DNA from: Chryseobacterium sp. MEBOG06
Lineage (GTDB): Bacteria; Bacteroidota; Bacteroidia; Flavobacteriales; Weeksellaceae
Length of the DNA: 64,000 bases
Direction of reading: 5' to 3'
Assembly: GCF_021869765.1 (NCBI RefSeq)
Contig: NZ_CP084580.1
Location: 3,534,001-3,598,000 of the forward strand
Shown piece after piece: positions 7,565 to 16,858 of the stretch (positions are counted from its first letter, which is position 1; every line of letters begins with the position of its first letter). The notes under the pieces are model-generated. The model searched no databases, was not told where the DNA came from, and saw nothing but the letters and a program-made list of their open reading frames with translations. The position numbers and the translations under genes are program-made.

Positions 7565-7972
7565 TTACTTAGAAGTAATTCCATTTTTTAAAATGCTTAA
7601 TAAATCCTGCTCATTGTTTGTGGAATTCATTTCAGTTAATACTTTATCATTTATGAGTTCTTTCAACTGAACAAGCCTGTCATTATCCGCTATGTCTGAT
7701 TCTAGACTCAATAAATAGGTTATTCTCATATTTTCTGATATTCGTATATCTTCTAAATTGCTTGCTGAACTTAAACGATTATCTACATGATTTACAAAAC
7801 CGTTTAATGGTAACCTATTTATTACATAACCATAATTAATATAAAATGAATTATTATACTGGGATTTTTGAAGATTAATTATCTTATTAATTTCTTCTCC
7901 ATTCATTACCCAATTATTACCCTTCCTTTTAAATCCAGCCGTAATAAATATGTCATCTAAAAGTTTGATCAA
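7565..7972 (-). CDS. DUF4304-like immunity protein
   Basis: 135 residues, soluble. Clearly paralogous to the protein at 4085-4528: GFKRKGNNWVMNGEEIN, then NLQKSQYNNSFYINYGY, then a helical C-terminus. The start at 7972 keeps the first helix seen in its relatives. It directly abuts a toxin-tail remnant at its 3' end, and is the second of two immunity-like genes between the collapsed repeat and that remnant. Target toxin unknown. Confidence 0.7.
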   Translation of the reverse strand: MIKLLDDIFITAGFKRKGNNWVMNGEEINKIINLQKSQYNNSFYINYGYVINRLPLNGFVNHVDNRLSSASNLEDIRISENMRITYLLSLESDIADNDRLVQLKELINDKVLTEMNSTNNEQDLLSILKNGITSK

Positions 7973-8059
7973 TTCTTGTTTTTCGATAAATCTCTTTTTA
8001 ACAATAAACCTCTAAACATGTTTATAATTTCTTAGACTTAAAAGCACTTTATAAAAAAG

Positions 8060-8086
8060 GGCTACCCCGCAAATACAGGCAGCCCC
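8060..8086 (-). terminator. Intrinsic terminator after the 8116 gene
   Basis: GGGCT and AGCCC with extra inner pairs form a GC-rich hairpin followed on the minus strand by CTTTTTTAT, about 30 nt past the stop of the gene at 8116. Confidence 0.65.
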
Positions 8087-8115
8087 TGATTTAAAAGTAT
8101 GTGTTTTATAAATAG

Positions 8116-8568
8116 TTACTTTAAAAGTCTATTTAACTCTTCATTTACAGCAGGCGTAATATGAATTTCTTTACGCTTTTCCAGTTCTAAAAGTCCCGAA
8201 ATAGATAATGCTCTTTCTGTAAAAGGAGTAATGAATTCAGTGAAAAATTGTTCTAATCTATTTTTTCTTACCTGATCATTCATTGGTTCATCAAAATTAA
8301 ATAAAGATCTATATTCAGACGGTTGCCTTCTTGAAACATTTCCTATCTCTTTTTTTACCAAATCTTTATTTCTAAAATAATTATTACCAAACATACCCTG
8401 AACATAAATTTTAATATTCAATTCAAAATATTCTCCATAGTTTGATTTCTGTAAATCAAGTACTACGATACTATCAACTCCATCATTAAACCAACCTCCA
8501 AAAGCACTTTCAAATGCATTATTTTTTGCTATTTCTCCGAATATTTCTTTAAATTCTTTACTGTTCAT
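8116..8568 (-). CDS. DUF4304-like immunity protein
   Basis: 150 residues, soluble. Central block VVLDLQKSNYGEYFELNIKIY fits the DUF4304 pattern; the later block KDLVKKEIGNV with YRSLFNFDEPMNDQ also occurs, diverged, at the start of the chimeric gene at 5871-6761. A 23-codon truncated copy of its N-terminus lies at 3967-4038. It is therefore the source type for two rearranged pieces in this locus. Proposed immunity function is by family and context only. Confidence 0.7.
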   Translation of the reverse strand: MNSKEFKEIFGEIAKNNAFESAFGGWFNDGVDSIVVLDLQKSNYGEYFELNIKIYVQGMFGNNYFRNKDLVKKEIGNVSRRQPSEYRSLFNFDEPMNDQVRKNRLEQFFTEFITPFTERALSISGLLELEKRKEIHITPAVNEELNRLLK

Positions 8569-8577
8569 AAATTATTT

Positions 8578-8790
8578 TTTTATACAATAAAGCCTACAAG
8601 TAGGCCTTAGCATGTTATAGTAAATTAAAGTGTCTCCTTACTGATCCTGGAATTATATCTCCGGCTCCTTTTTTAACTCTTTTAAAATGTCTATAATATT
8701 AATTTTACTATTTAAAACTATTTTATTCAGGTAAGGAATAGGGTGAAAAACAGGCGATATGTTTTCATACCGCCTGAAATAATGCTTATG
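8578..8790 (-). repeat. Collapsed duplicate of the 4040-5310 block
   Basis: 8578-8691 matches about 4040-4157 (3' flank and last codons of the 4085 gene), and 8679-8790 matches about 5200-5305 (start of the 4606 gene, its upstream region and the immunity terminator). The two halves meet exactly at a 13-bp sequence, CTTTTAAAATGTC, that is present in both source places. The DUF4304 gene and the body of the other are missing. No intact gene lies here. Confidence 0.75.
8751..8776 (-). terminator. Terminator of immunity gene, duplicated copy 2
   Basis: On the minus strand CAGGCGGTATG, a 4-nt loop and CATATCGCCTG pair over 11 bp with one G-U pair, followed by TTTTTCACC, just past the stop of the immunity gene at 8791. 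Confidence 0.75.
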
Positions 8791-9336
8791 CTACCCTTTT
8801 AAAGTCAAATCATATCCCTTTGCGAAACCTTCATTCTGTACCAGTCGCCAGCCTTCCCTAAGCTTTTCTTCTGCTTCTGGCCCTACGTAGAACATATCGA
8901 TTTTTTTAAAGCTCTTTTTGATTTTAGAAGAAAAGTCTTTAAAAACCTGTAAGGAAAAATCATTGAGGTTAGTAGTAAAACAAGTTCCAGCAAGTAAAAT
9001 ACCTTCCTTGTATATTCCTCCAAATTGAAAACATATGCTTATATGGTTTAAAATAGGATCAATAGCATATTTTATCCCCCCTTTTCTTTGATTAACAGGT
9101 CTTATAATCATTGGCAAATTCTTAGGAATTGCCATTAATCTTAAATCTCTATTCCAGTCTCCGGATTTAGCGACCCCAAAATCCGGAACTTCCAAAACCG
9201 TGTTAAAATATTTATCAGATTCTATATCAAATAATCCCATCTCGTAGTATTTGATTGGATAAGATGTCTCAATAGAAATAATAATTTGTTCAATATCTGA
9301 TTTAGTTGCAAAAAACAAAACTTGTTTACTATTCAT
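8791..9336 (-). CDS. Cognate immunity protein of the Rhs toxin
   Basis: 181 residues, soluble. It begins 2 nt after the stop of the full-length rhs gene, the standard place for the immunity gene. Paralogous to the protein at 5311-5868 (shared NQRKGGIKYAIDP, GGIYK, KIKKSFKK, GPEAEEKLREGWRLV). It would bind and block the Rhs C-terminal toxin in the producing cell's cytoplasm. No named family recognised; the pairing rests on position and on the second toxin/immunity pair with the same arrangement. Confidence 0.8.
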   Translation of the reverse strand: MNSKQVLFFATKSDIEQIIISIETSYPIKYYEMGLFDIESDKYFNTVLEVPDFGVAKSGDWNRDLRLMAIPKNLPMIIRPVNQRKGGIKYAIDPILNHISICFQFGGIYKEGILLAGTCFTTNLNDFSLQVFKDFSSKIKKSFKKIDMFYVGPEAEEKLREGWRLVQNEGFAKGYDLTLKG

Positions 9337-9338
9337 AT

Positions 9339-12300
9339 TTATTTCAATTTTTTAGGTATTAATAATAAATGTTCTCCTGGTTGAATTTGGGTTCTAATTC
9401 TTATTGCATTCCTCAATTCTCTTGCATTAGGGGTAATACCATCCTTCAATACATCTACCGTATTTATCCTTAAGGTAGGGTATTTAGGATGCGTAGCAGT
9501 AATATCAAGATAAGAACCTCCTTTTCTTCCCCCGTTTAGTGGTTTTAAGTATTCTTCTGGAAGTCTTATTCCATTTCTTTCTCCACCTCCATTTGTAATA
9601 GTATACCCTCTACTTTCCAGTTCTGTCGATATTTCTGCTAACTGCGCTCTTGTTTCTGCATTTCCCAGCCTTCCACCTTTACTACTTGAGTACTCACCTT
9701 TATAAATGGTTTGAGGTCCTTCCTTATATATTGGAACTGGCTGCTCATTGACAAGATTGTAGCCGGCAAGTTGATCAACACTCTCACCAATATCTCCAAT
9801 TACCACAGGGGTTGTTTTCACTGGAGTTATTCCTACCGTAGTAGTTTTCGGGGTGTTATTGAAGGTCCATGCACTTCTACCTTCAGCAATAGGAGCGCCC
9901 TTTAATATTGTTCCTTGCGGAGCACCTATTTCAGCCGCCTTTATATTTTTGACAATCTGCCCTCCAGCTCCTAATAGTGCGCCTCCAGCACCTCCTATAG
10001 CGGCTCCTGACAAACCACCCATCATGGTTCCTTCTATTACATTTTCCCCAAACATTACTGCGGTTGCAAATCCGTTGATAGCACCTGCAGCAGCTCCTCC
10101 AGATGCTCCGGCAATGGCTCCTCCTAAAAGACCTCCCTGTATTCCGGATGATGCGGCTGCGGTAAGAGCAGCAGAACCTACAGCGGCTCCAACCCCTCCG
10201 GTAAATGCTCCTACGGCAGCACCCATTGCTATTTTCCCCCAGGTAGCTCCCCAATTCCATTGTACAGGGTTCCATGAGCCATTAGCTTTTACTCCTGTTA
10301 AGTAGCCTCCCACAACTGCTCCTACAATAATCCATGCAAACTCTCCATTAGGATCATTATAGATCATTGGATTATTCATTACATACCCGTACCTGTTGTA
10401 GATTTGGGTATTAAAAGGATCCTGGATATTTTCATCCGCATTCAGGAATCTTCTCAGCAGCGGGTCGTAGAGTCTTCCGTTCATGTGGATAATTCCCACG
10501 TCTATAAAGTGCTCATGTCCGGTATAGCCTCTGTCTATAAGCATTCCTTCGGAATTGTTTATCAGAATGGTTATGTTAGCTTTACCAACAGCTAATTTAC
10601 TTTTTCCGATACGCAGATGGGTTAAGTTGCCCCATGCATCAAAATGCCTTTGCTCAAGCATTTTTCCGGCTTCATCACTAATAGCTAAGATACTTCCCAG
10701 ATAGTCTTTATGCAAAAAATTAAATGATCCGTTACTTTCATCAAAGTTTTTCAAAAATACAATATTACTCTCATATGCATTCCCCTCAATATAAATGATG
10801 TGTTTTTCTTTTCCAGTTATATTGTTTTTTACTACTTCAAAGCTTCCTTCTTCGCTGTATAGCTTGGTGAATTCTCCGTCATCTTCCGGATTAAAAACTC
10901 CTTTACACGTCACCCTTTGTCTCATACCGGTCAGTCCATACTGAAATGCTACAGAACCTTTTTCCCCAGCAATATATACCGGGTCATTATTCTCATTGTA
11001 AAGAACAGTCTGAACAAGATCCTGGTCATAATTTTCCATTCCCTCATTGTTTAGAGTCATTCCGGTCGCCTGATATATTTTGTCTGCATTTTCATACTTG
11101 ATGTTTCCAACCTGATCATTTTCCATGATTCTTCCTTTTACATCATATGTATTTCTATTGGTAGAAGGCTTAAGTCCTGTCACCGGATCGGTCCAGTTTA
11201 CCAGGCGGTTGTTATCATCATAATCAAAATATTCAGTTTCAATAGTTCCCGATGTTCTGCTTTTGAGTTCATTTCTAATAGCATCAAAGGTGTAAGAAAT
11301 ATTAAGAATATTCGGTTTTACAGATGAGGAGTGATTGACATTTGCCAAAAATCCATTACCATCATATTCATTATTAATCTCAGCCGCTCCCAATTTAGCC
11401 TTTACGAGCAGTCCTTTTGCATTGATTTCTTTCAGCTCCCATAAAACTTTCCCTGAAGTCTTATCCTTAACCTGATACAACTCACCATTCCATGCATTGT
11501 ACAGATTTTCTACAGCAACATTGGTTGTTACTGTGGAAGTCTGTATTGCTTTTTCATATGAGCTTATCCTTCCATTGTTGTCATAAACAATATTTTTGTC
11601 TGAGAAATATGCTTCAGGGGTCTCCTGGAAAGAGGAAACTGTCCTTCCCTGAGGGTCATAGTTTATTGTGTAAATATATTTTTTACCATTGGAGATTCCT
11701 GCTTTTTCATTGAGTCTTCCCTTATTATTATAGGAAAAACTCATCATCTTTTCAGTTTGGTTACCCGTGGTAGATTTCTCCTCTAGGCTGATAAGTTGTC
11801 CCAGGGTATTATACTTATATCTTTTCTCACCTCTTGGGCTTTTAACTCTTGAAAGTGATCCCATATAACCAAGGTACTGATATTCATATACCCCGGTAGA
11901 AGGGTCTTCTACCCGTATTTTATTCCCCCAGTCATCATACTTGGTGGTCACAATATGCTGTGCGTATTTGGCCTGGATCTGCTGGCCTTCGGCATTGTAA
12001 GAAAACTGTACCGTACCTCCCTTATCGGTTGATGATATGACATTTCCTAAAGCATCCATTGTCTGGGAAGTTGTCCTTCCGTAATCCAGTGGACTGGTTT
12101 CCTTTACCGTTGTAGTAAATCCTGATATGATAGTCTCTGTTTGTTTTCCGGTAAATGCTGTACTCTTTACCTTTGGCGGAAATACGGTATCATCATAAAC
12201 AAAAGTATTCCAATAGCTGGCAGACTGCCCTTCAAAATAAGGCTCTGATTCCTTGAGTTTCCTACCCAATATATCATATTGAATGTCTCTAGACACATAT

Positions 12301-14297
12301 TGTCCCTGTGTAAAGGCTTTGGAAGATGTTTTATATTCCTGTCCCAGCTTATTGGTATAAATTTTTGAAACATCACCATCAGGATCATTGCGGGTAATCA
12401 TTTCATTGTACTGGTTGTCTTTAGCGTACTTGTAAGTCGTTGTTCCTGCAAGGCTGGAAGCAGAACTTACCAGCTTACCCCACACATCAAAGGTATTGGC
12501 TAAAGTGTTGCCATCCGGATCTGTTTGGGTTAGTATCTGCCCTAGACTGTTGTAGGTAAACTGCGCTTCTCGTCCTAGATTATCAGTTTTTTTAACAATA
12601 AACCTTCCTGTAGAATCATACGCATCTTTCTGAGCTTTTGAATTCCCATCAATACCAGATATGGTTTTTTTGAATATAATGTTTCCAAACCCATCATAAG
12701 AATATCCTTCAGTCACTGCTTGGGTCGTATTATTTCCAGGGAAAAACTGGCTGCTTTTTAAAAGGTTATTCACATAGGAATAAGTAGTAAAGGTATTTTG
12801 TATATCACCATAAGCTTCCGTTTTTTCAGCCTTATTGGTAGGTCTTCCTAAATAATAGTCTTTTCCTGTACCCCAGATATTATGGGCATAGTCGAACTCT
12901 GTGGTAGATACAGCGTAACCGTAATTGGTACTCACTTCTATTTTGGAAGGCAGATAATAGTTTTCATAAGTCGTTACTTTTTGAGTGATTGTCCCGGTTA
13001 AGAAATCTTTTGTTTTGGTAAACTTAGGAACAATTGCCGTAACAATTTTGGATTGATATCCCGAAGGTACAGAAGTAACTACCTGACCGTTCAGCAGCTT
13101 ATCTGCTTTATATTCTACAGATTCAAAGCTTAACAGCTGGGTATTATTCTCTGAAATATCTGCCGGAAAAATAATACTTTCATTGTTCGTTCTAATGCTC
13201 CATTCTTTTACTGGCACTCCATCCAAAATTGGATCTATTTGTGATCCCGACCATATTTTGGTGTTTTCAAAACCTTCAGCATACCATGATGAACGGGCGA
13301 TTTGATGAAAACCCAATAATTTTTTTCCTTGCAGATTTCCTATAAGCCCTCTGTAACGGAAATCCTGCTTTCTTCCTTCTTCTGCAAGCTGGGAAACGGC
13401 ATAGGCCTGATCGACCCTGCCCATGGAGTAGTAAGGATAAAGCTCCTTCTTTTCTTTCTTATAAAAATCAGGAGTAGTTGTATTACCGGGAACTACTTCC
13501 AGGTATTTTACAGAGGTAGTTACGCCTCCCTGGGTAATTGAAGCCACTCTTGCTAACTCAGAAACAGCAGTAGGTCCTTTTATTTTTTTTAGGAACTGCT
13601 TCCAGTATAAAAAAACATTGTAATAATTATTCCCGGATTTTATAGAATTGGTAATTGGAGTAAACAGCGTAAGATCCAACAGGTCCTGAATCTCATACTG
13701 CGGGCTTTGGAATGACCAGTTGGAAGTAAAATTAGGAGTACCGTTAACGTCAGATCCATTAGCCAATTTAGCACTTACCGTATACCCGAAATTCCTGTAG
13801 TTGGTATTGAATAGGTTGATCTGATTATAGGAAAAGACCTGAACAATATCAGATTTTCCATCCTTATTCATGTCCGTAACCGAAAAGAAATATTGCTTTG
13901 CAAATTTGGCATAATTACCGGTCATTTCCTTTTGGAACTTCCTGTAGGTAAAGAATTTCTTCTTCAGGAAAGGGACAAACCCATTGTCTACTCCTATGTA
14001 AAATCTCCAGTCGTCAGGTTTTCCTATGGCATAATCTGTAACAGGAATCGCAAAGTCAAGCTTTCCATCGCCATTATAATCTCCGTATAAGACCGGAAAT
14101 TCAGGGTCTTTAGTTTCAAGCAGGTTTCCGGAAAACCTTATTTTTTGCTGGTACTGCGTAGCGTCATATTTTACAAACTCAAAAACGGTATACTGTGAAT
14201 CAGAGACATTGATAATTTCCACTTTTCCATCTCCGTCTATATCCAGATACTTCCGTTCCTTATAAATATTTTCATTGATTCCCGGAGCGAGCAGCAA
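9339..14297 (-). CDS. Rhs toxin protein, main part: FG-GAP, YD repeats, Rhs core and C-terminal toxin
   Basis: The frame is open upstream to about 14466 and continues the N-terminal part at 14423-15691 after a one-base frameshift; together they encode about 2117 residues. In order: FG-GAP/VCBS-like repeats (DIDGDGKVEI, DYNGDGKLDF, DMNKDGKSDI), many YD repeats that form the Rhs shell, the Rhs core (HKDYLGSILAI, GYTGHEHF, MNGRLYDPLLRRFLNADE, NRYGYVMNNPM and DPNGE), a long Gly/Ala-rich hydrophobic pre-toxin segment, then about 130 variable residues with GGRKGGSYLDITATHPKYP and RINTVDVLKDG. Rhs proteins deliver such tips into competing cells. Toxin activity is not recognised; nuclease is a guess. 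Immunity gene follows after 2 nt. Confidence 0.85.
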   Translation of the reverse strand: MLLAPGINENIYKERKYLDIDGDGKVEIINVSDSQYTVFEFVKYDATQYQQKIRFSGNLLETKDPEFPVLYGDYNGDGKLDFAIPVTDYAIGKPDDWRFYIGVDNGFVPFLKKKFFTYRKFQKEMTGNYAKFAKQYFFSVTDMNKDGKSDIVQVFSYNQINLFNTNYRNFGYTVSAKLANGSDVNGTPNFTSNWSFQSPQYEIQDLLDLTLFTPITNSIKSGNNYYNVFLYWKQFLKKIKGPTAVSELARVASITQGGVTTSVKYLEVVPGNTTTPDFYKKEKKELYPYYSMGRVDQAYAVSQLAEEGRKQDFRYRGLIGNLQGKKLLGFHQIARSSWYAEGFENTKIWSGSQIDPILDGVPVKEWSIRTNNESIIFPADISENNTQLLSFESVEYKADKLLNGQVVTSVPSGYQSKIVTAIVPKFTKTKDFLTGTITQKVTTYENYYLPSKIEVSTNYGYAVSTTEFDYAHNIWGTGKDYYLGRPTNKAEKTEAYGDIQNTFTTYSYVNNLLKSSQFFPGNNTTQAVTEGYSYDGFGNIIFKKTISGIDGNSKAQKDAYDSTGRFIVKKTDNLGREAQFTYNSLGQILTQTDPDGNTLANTFDVWGKLVSSASSLAGTTTYKYAKDNQYNEMITRNDPDGDVSKIYTNKLGQEYKTSSKAFTQGQYVSRDIQYDILGRKLKESEPYFEGQSASYWNTFVYDDTVFPPKVKSTAFTGKQTETIISGFTTTVKETSPLDYGRTTSQTMDALGNVISSTDKGGTVQFSYNAEGQQIQAKYAQHIVTTKYDDWGNKIRVEDPSTGVYEYQYLGYMGSLSRVKSPRGEKRYKYNTLGQLISLEEKSTTGNQTEKMMSFSYNNKGRLNEKAGISNGKKYIYTINYDPQGRTVSSFQETPEAYFSDKNIVYDNNGRISSYEKAIQTSTVTTNVAVENLYNAWNGELYQVKDKTSGKVLWELKEINAKGLLVKAKLGAAEINNEYDGNGFLANVNHSSSVKPNILNISYTFDAIRNELKSRTSGTIETEYFDYDDNNRLVNWTDPVTGLKPSTNRNTYDVKGRIMENDQVGNIKYENADKIYQATGMTLNNEGMENYDQDLVQTVLYNENNDPVYIAGEKGSVAFQYGLTGMRQRVTCKGVFNPEDDGEFTKLYSEEGSFEVVKNNITGKEKHIIYIEGNAYESNIVFLKNFDESNGSFNFLHKDYLGSILAISDEAGKMLEQRHFDAWGNLTHLRIGKSKLAVGKANITILINNSEGMLIDRGYTGHEHFIDVGIIHMNGRLYDPLLRRFLNADENIQDPFNTQIYNRYGYVMNNPMIYNDPNGEFAWIIVGAVVGGYLTGVKANGSWNPVQWNWGATWGKIAMGAAVGAFTGGVGAAVGSAALTAAASSGIQGGLLGGAIAGASGGAAAGAINGFATAVMFGENVIEGTMMGGLSGAAIGGAGGALLGAGGQIVKNIKAAEIGAPQGTILKGAPIAEGRSAWTFNNTPKTTTVGITPVKTTPVVIGDIGESVDQLAGYNLVNEQPVPIYKEGPQTIYKGEYSSSKGGRLGNAETRAQLAEISTELESRGYTITNGGGERNGIRLPEEYLKPLNGGRKGGSYLDITATHPKYPTLRINTVDVLKDGITPNARELRNAIRIRTQIQPGEHLLLIPKKLK

Positions 14298-14422
14298 GGA
14301 AATTAATGGAATAGCTGGATTTTTAAGGTCTACAATCCCCTTTACATTAAATCCAGCCGGAGCTCCATCATCAAGAAAGGCATCAGGGATGCCATCCCCG
14401 TTGAAATCACCTACTTCAAGGA

Positions 14423-15691
14423 TTAAATTATCACCTGATCCGTGAAATACTGTATTACCAGACTTTTATCGAATACTTTTACAAAATCATTATTTCTAAA
14501 AATATAGCCATAAATTCTGCTGTCTTTATATTCAACAATCCCATTCCCGTTATACACTTGTCCCTCTTCATCTAATAATGTACTGACTACTTTAGCATTA
14601 CCGGCAAAATTTTTACCTGTAGAAACAGTTGAAAAAGTCTCATTGAATGCACCCAGCTTTACTGTACCGTTATTCATCAGAAAATCCAGATAAGAATCTC
14701 CGTTGAAATCCCCTACCAACTTAACATCATTAAAAGGCTCAGGCTCCGCAGTATACTCTGCATAAGAAGAATTTACCATAGGAGGATAGTTGAAAGTTAC
14801 AGGATTCGCAGGTTCATTATTGGCATTATACTCAGTAATTTTTCCAGCAAACTGGTAATTGGTTCCATTACCTGTATACTCTATGCTGTATCTCTTAAAC
14901 TGATTATTACCTGTAATTACTTTTACCTCGGAAAGAATCTTGTTTTGGTAAGATCTGAGTCCTTGTACATAAGATTCTTCTTTTAAATCTCTGTCATTGT
15001 AGGTGAACTGTATGGTGTTCATGTGAGGCGTGTTCATATCCTTATTACCACCCCACCTTATGCTGCTTATCAGGGCAGCACCAGTTCCCTGTACATAATT
15101 GTATGAAATATAATTTCCCTGTGGATCTTGCCATTCACTTATATTATATTCAGTTGGAATTCTGGCATCTGCACTACGGCCATACCAGGCCTGAGAACCG
15201 TCCTCAAAAGTCACTTCCCAATATTCCGGACCATACCATCCAGCGGCAGTTCCTATAGATTTAAATTTCGCATTGGAATATTTCTCTGTTACATACTGAG
15301 CGCCGTCTTTACCATATTCTCCTGATTTGAGTACCAGTCTTTTACCATTAAAACTGTAATAATCAGAGAAGTCCATCTGAAGTCCTTTTACCTCTCCGGT
15401 ATTTTCTATGTTTTTAGATGTTCTGCTGATTGTGGTTATTCCTGAAATTCTCCATCCATATCCAGCTATACCATTACCTGATTCACTGTTGTAAACCAAA
15501 CTAATCTGTGGTGATACTGATTTTATTCCCGGAGTAAGGTCCAGGGGCAATGAAAACTGCAGCTGTCCAACTCTGTTTACTTCAATATTTCCTTTAGTAT
15601 CATGGAAATTCTGGGCAAAGCAGAACACTGAAATGAAAGATAATACGAGCGATGAAAACAGCTGTATTTTCTGATGATAATTTTTTTCCAT
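14423..15691 (-). CDS. Rhs toxin protein, N-terminal SpvB-like part with signal peptide
   Basis: 422 codons. A Sec signal peptide (KIQLFSSLVLSFISVFCFAQ) is followed by an SpvB/TcdB-like N-terminal domain (LPLDLTPGIKSVSPQISLVY, GIAGYGWRISG) and FG-GAP repeats (DFNGDSYLDF). The frame ends early at 14423 because one A is missing in an A4 run on the coding strand (14464-14467). Adding one A continues the protein as SGNTVFHGSGDNLILEVGDF and so on into the large downstream frame, which is typical FG-GAP sequence. So this is one gene, 9339-15691, split by a single-base deletion that is either real or a sequencing error. The Sec signal points to export through the inner membrane rather than a type VI route. 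Confidence 0.85.
   Translation of the reverse strand: MEKNYHQKIQLFSSLVLSFISVFCFAQNFHDTKGNIEVNRVGQLQFSLPLDLTPGIKSVSPQISLVYNSESGNGIAGYGWRISGITTISRTSKNIENTGEVKGLQMDFSDYYSFNGKRLVLKSGEYGKDGAQYVTEKYSNAKFKSIGTAAGWYGPEYWEVTFEDGSQAWYGRSADARIPTEYNISEWQDPQGNYISYNYVQGTGAALISSIRWGGNKDMNTPHMNTIQFTYNDRDLKEESYVQGLRSYQNKILSEVKVITGNNQFKRYSIEYTGNGTNYQFAGKITEYNANNEPANPVTFNYPPMVNSSYAEYTAEPEPFNDVKLVGDFNGDSYLDFLMNNGTVKLGAFNETFSTVSTGKNFAGNAKVVSTLLDEEGQVYNGNGIVEYKDSRIYGYIFRNNDFVKVFDKSLVIQYFTDQVII
14464..14467 (-). other. Frameshift site in rhs (one A missing)
   Basis: TTTT on the plus strand. A fifth base restores one continuous Rhs reading frame across the two open frames, which overlap here. Confidence 0.8.
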
Positions 15692-15696
15692 AGCCT

Positions 15697-16155
15697 TTAT
15701 CTTTTGGTGATGTTTTTACTGAAGATTCTACCGTCTTTCAGGGTGAAGCGAAGAACATATATCCCCCAATCATAGCCAGTCATATTGATTTTTAACTGTC
15801 TATTAAGGCCTGGAATATTCTGCTGTTGAAATTTCCAGTGTACCGTACTGTGCTGATAGAGAGAAACTGATTCTATAAGCCTGTCTGTTTCCTCGCTCCA
15901 GTCGATGGTAAGCATATCATTTACTGGAATCGGGTAAAGCCGTACCTGTTTCCAAAAGGTTTTTTCATCCATCAACTGGCTTGTGGAAAGGGAAGTAGTT
16001 TTAAGGTGTTTTGAAGCTTTTCCAGCAATGTCATCAGGGCCACGATAGCGCTGATTGCCCGCCTCGTCATACTTGAAGTAGACTTCAGTTTGCTGAGCAC
16101 TGAGCGTACTTAGGGTAGCGCATAAGAATAATGCACTTAAATAATTTTTTTTCAT
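15697..16155 (-). CDS. Small secreted protein with T9SS-type C-terminal domain, Rhs partner
   Basis: 152 residues. Signal peptide (MKKNYLSALFLCATLSTLSA), then a short YD-like stretch (YFKYDEAGNQRYRG), then from about residue 70 a domain that looks like a type A T9SS sorting signal: LYPIPVNDMLTIDW near its start and WGIYVLRFTLKDGRIFSKNI at its end. It lies 5 nt upstream of rhs and is therefore co-transcribed. The combination suggests a helper that itself goes through T9SS and perhaps carries or anchors the Rhs protein; this is inference. The sorting domain call rests on pattern similarity to the other T9SS tails in this window. Confidence 0.7.
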   Translation of the reverse strand: MKKNYLSALFLCATLSTLSAQQTEVYFKYDEAGNQRYRGPDDIAGKASKHLKTTSLSTSQLMDEKTFWKQVRLYPIPVNDMLTIDWSEETDRLIESVSLYQHSTVHWKFQQQNIPGLNRQLKINMTGYDWGIYVLRFTLKDGRIFSKNITKR

Positions 16156-16295
16156 TGATTTGAATTTTTGATGTAAAAAATAAATATTAACTCCCAGTTA
16201 ATAGAGAAAATATTTTGATATGGGTTTGTATAACAGGATAGATTTACCCTGAAAGACACAATACTTTCATATGTTTATTTTAAAGAATGATGGTA

Positions 16296-16858
16296 TAGCC
16301 TGATTTAAAATCAGGATCTGTTATAATCAGTCACGGGAGACCTTAGACTTTAGAAGTCCTGCACAAAAGAAATAAGGAAGGACCTTAATTTGTGCATACA
16401 AGAAATTAGGTGTGGAACATAATTTCTTTCTCTCATCTTGTGTTATTTTTCTCTTAAGCGAACTTATGCACTACAGAGATTTTCTACAATCCGTAAAATC
16501 ACGATACTTTTATATCCCGGTTTTTACGGTAATTAAAATAATGCTACCCTATCTTTTTATATGTAAAAGCGATAAAATAACCTGATTAAAAAATCAGACT
16601 CTGATAAAAGAAAAAGTAAACATAAAAATCTGAGGCTTTAAAAGCCCTGCGCGGCAAGAATAAGGTAAAAAACTTAGCGCACATGTTCAAAGAAATTAAG
16701 TACAGGAAATATTGGGATTACCTAATTTCTTTTCTATCATTCGGTGTTTTTGCAAAGCGACTTTACGTGCTTTAAAGCAGATATACAATCCGTAAAAAAC
16801 CACGGAGTCTGACAGCCGTCATTTTAAGGTAATCGTAAAAGTCTGTCTCTCAAATGTA
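16296..16858. repeat. Tandem pair of hairpin-rich noncoding elements
   Basis: Two diverged copies, offset by about 290-300 nt, fill the region upstream of the Rhs operon. Each has in the same order: a CTGATT/AATCAG hairpin (16299-16315; 16581-16597), a TGCAC/GTGCA pair that becomes TGCGC/GCGCA in copy 2 (16360-16396; 16648-16681), an AAGAAATTA/TAATTTCTT hairpin (16400-16428; 16689-16732), and a conserved AATCCGTAAAA near the end. The compensatory A-U to G-C change argues for RNA structure. No coding frame is apparent. Orientation and function unknown; the remaining gap to 17143 shows nothing clear. Confidence 0.6.

Noticed and set aside
9853..10305. 150-codon plus-strand frame rich in Pro and Ala
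   Set aside because: It is antisense to the Gly/Ala-rich pre-toxin part of rhs; composition alone keeps the frame open. The duplicate at 6463-6684 shows the same artefact.
16296..16858. Retron or CRISPR array
   Set aside because: No reverse transcriptase is nearby, and there are only two diverged copies of about 290 nt, not short repeats with spacers.
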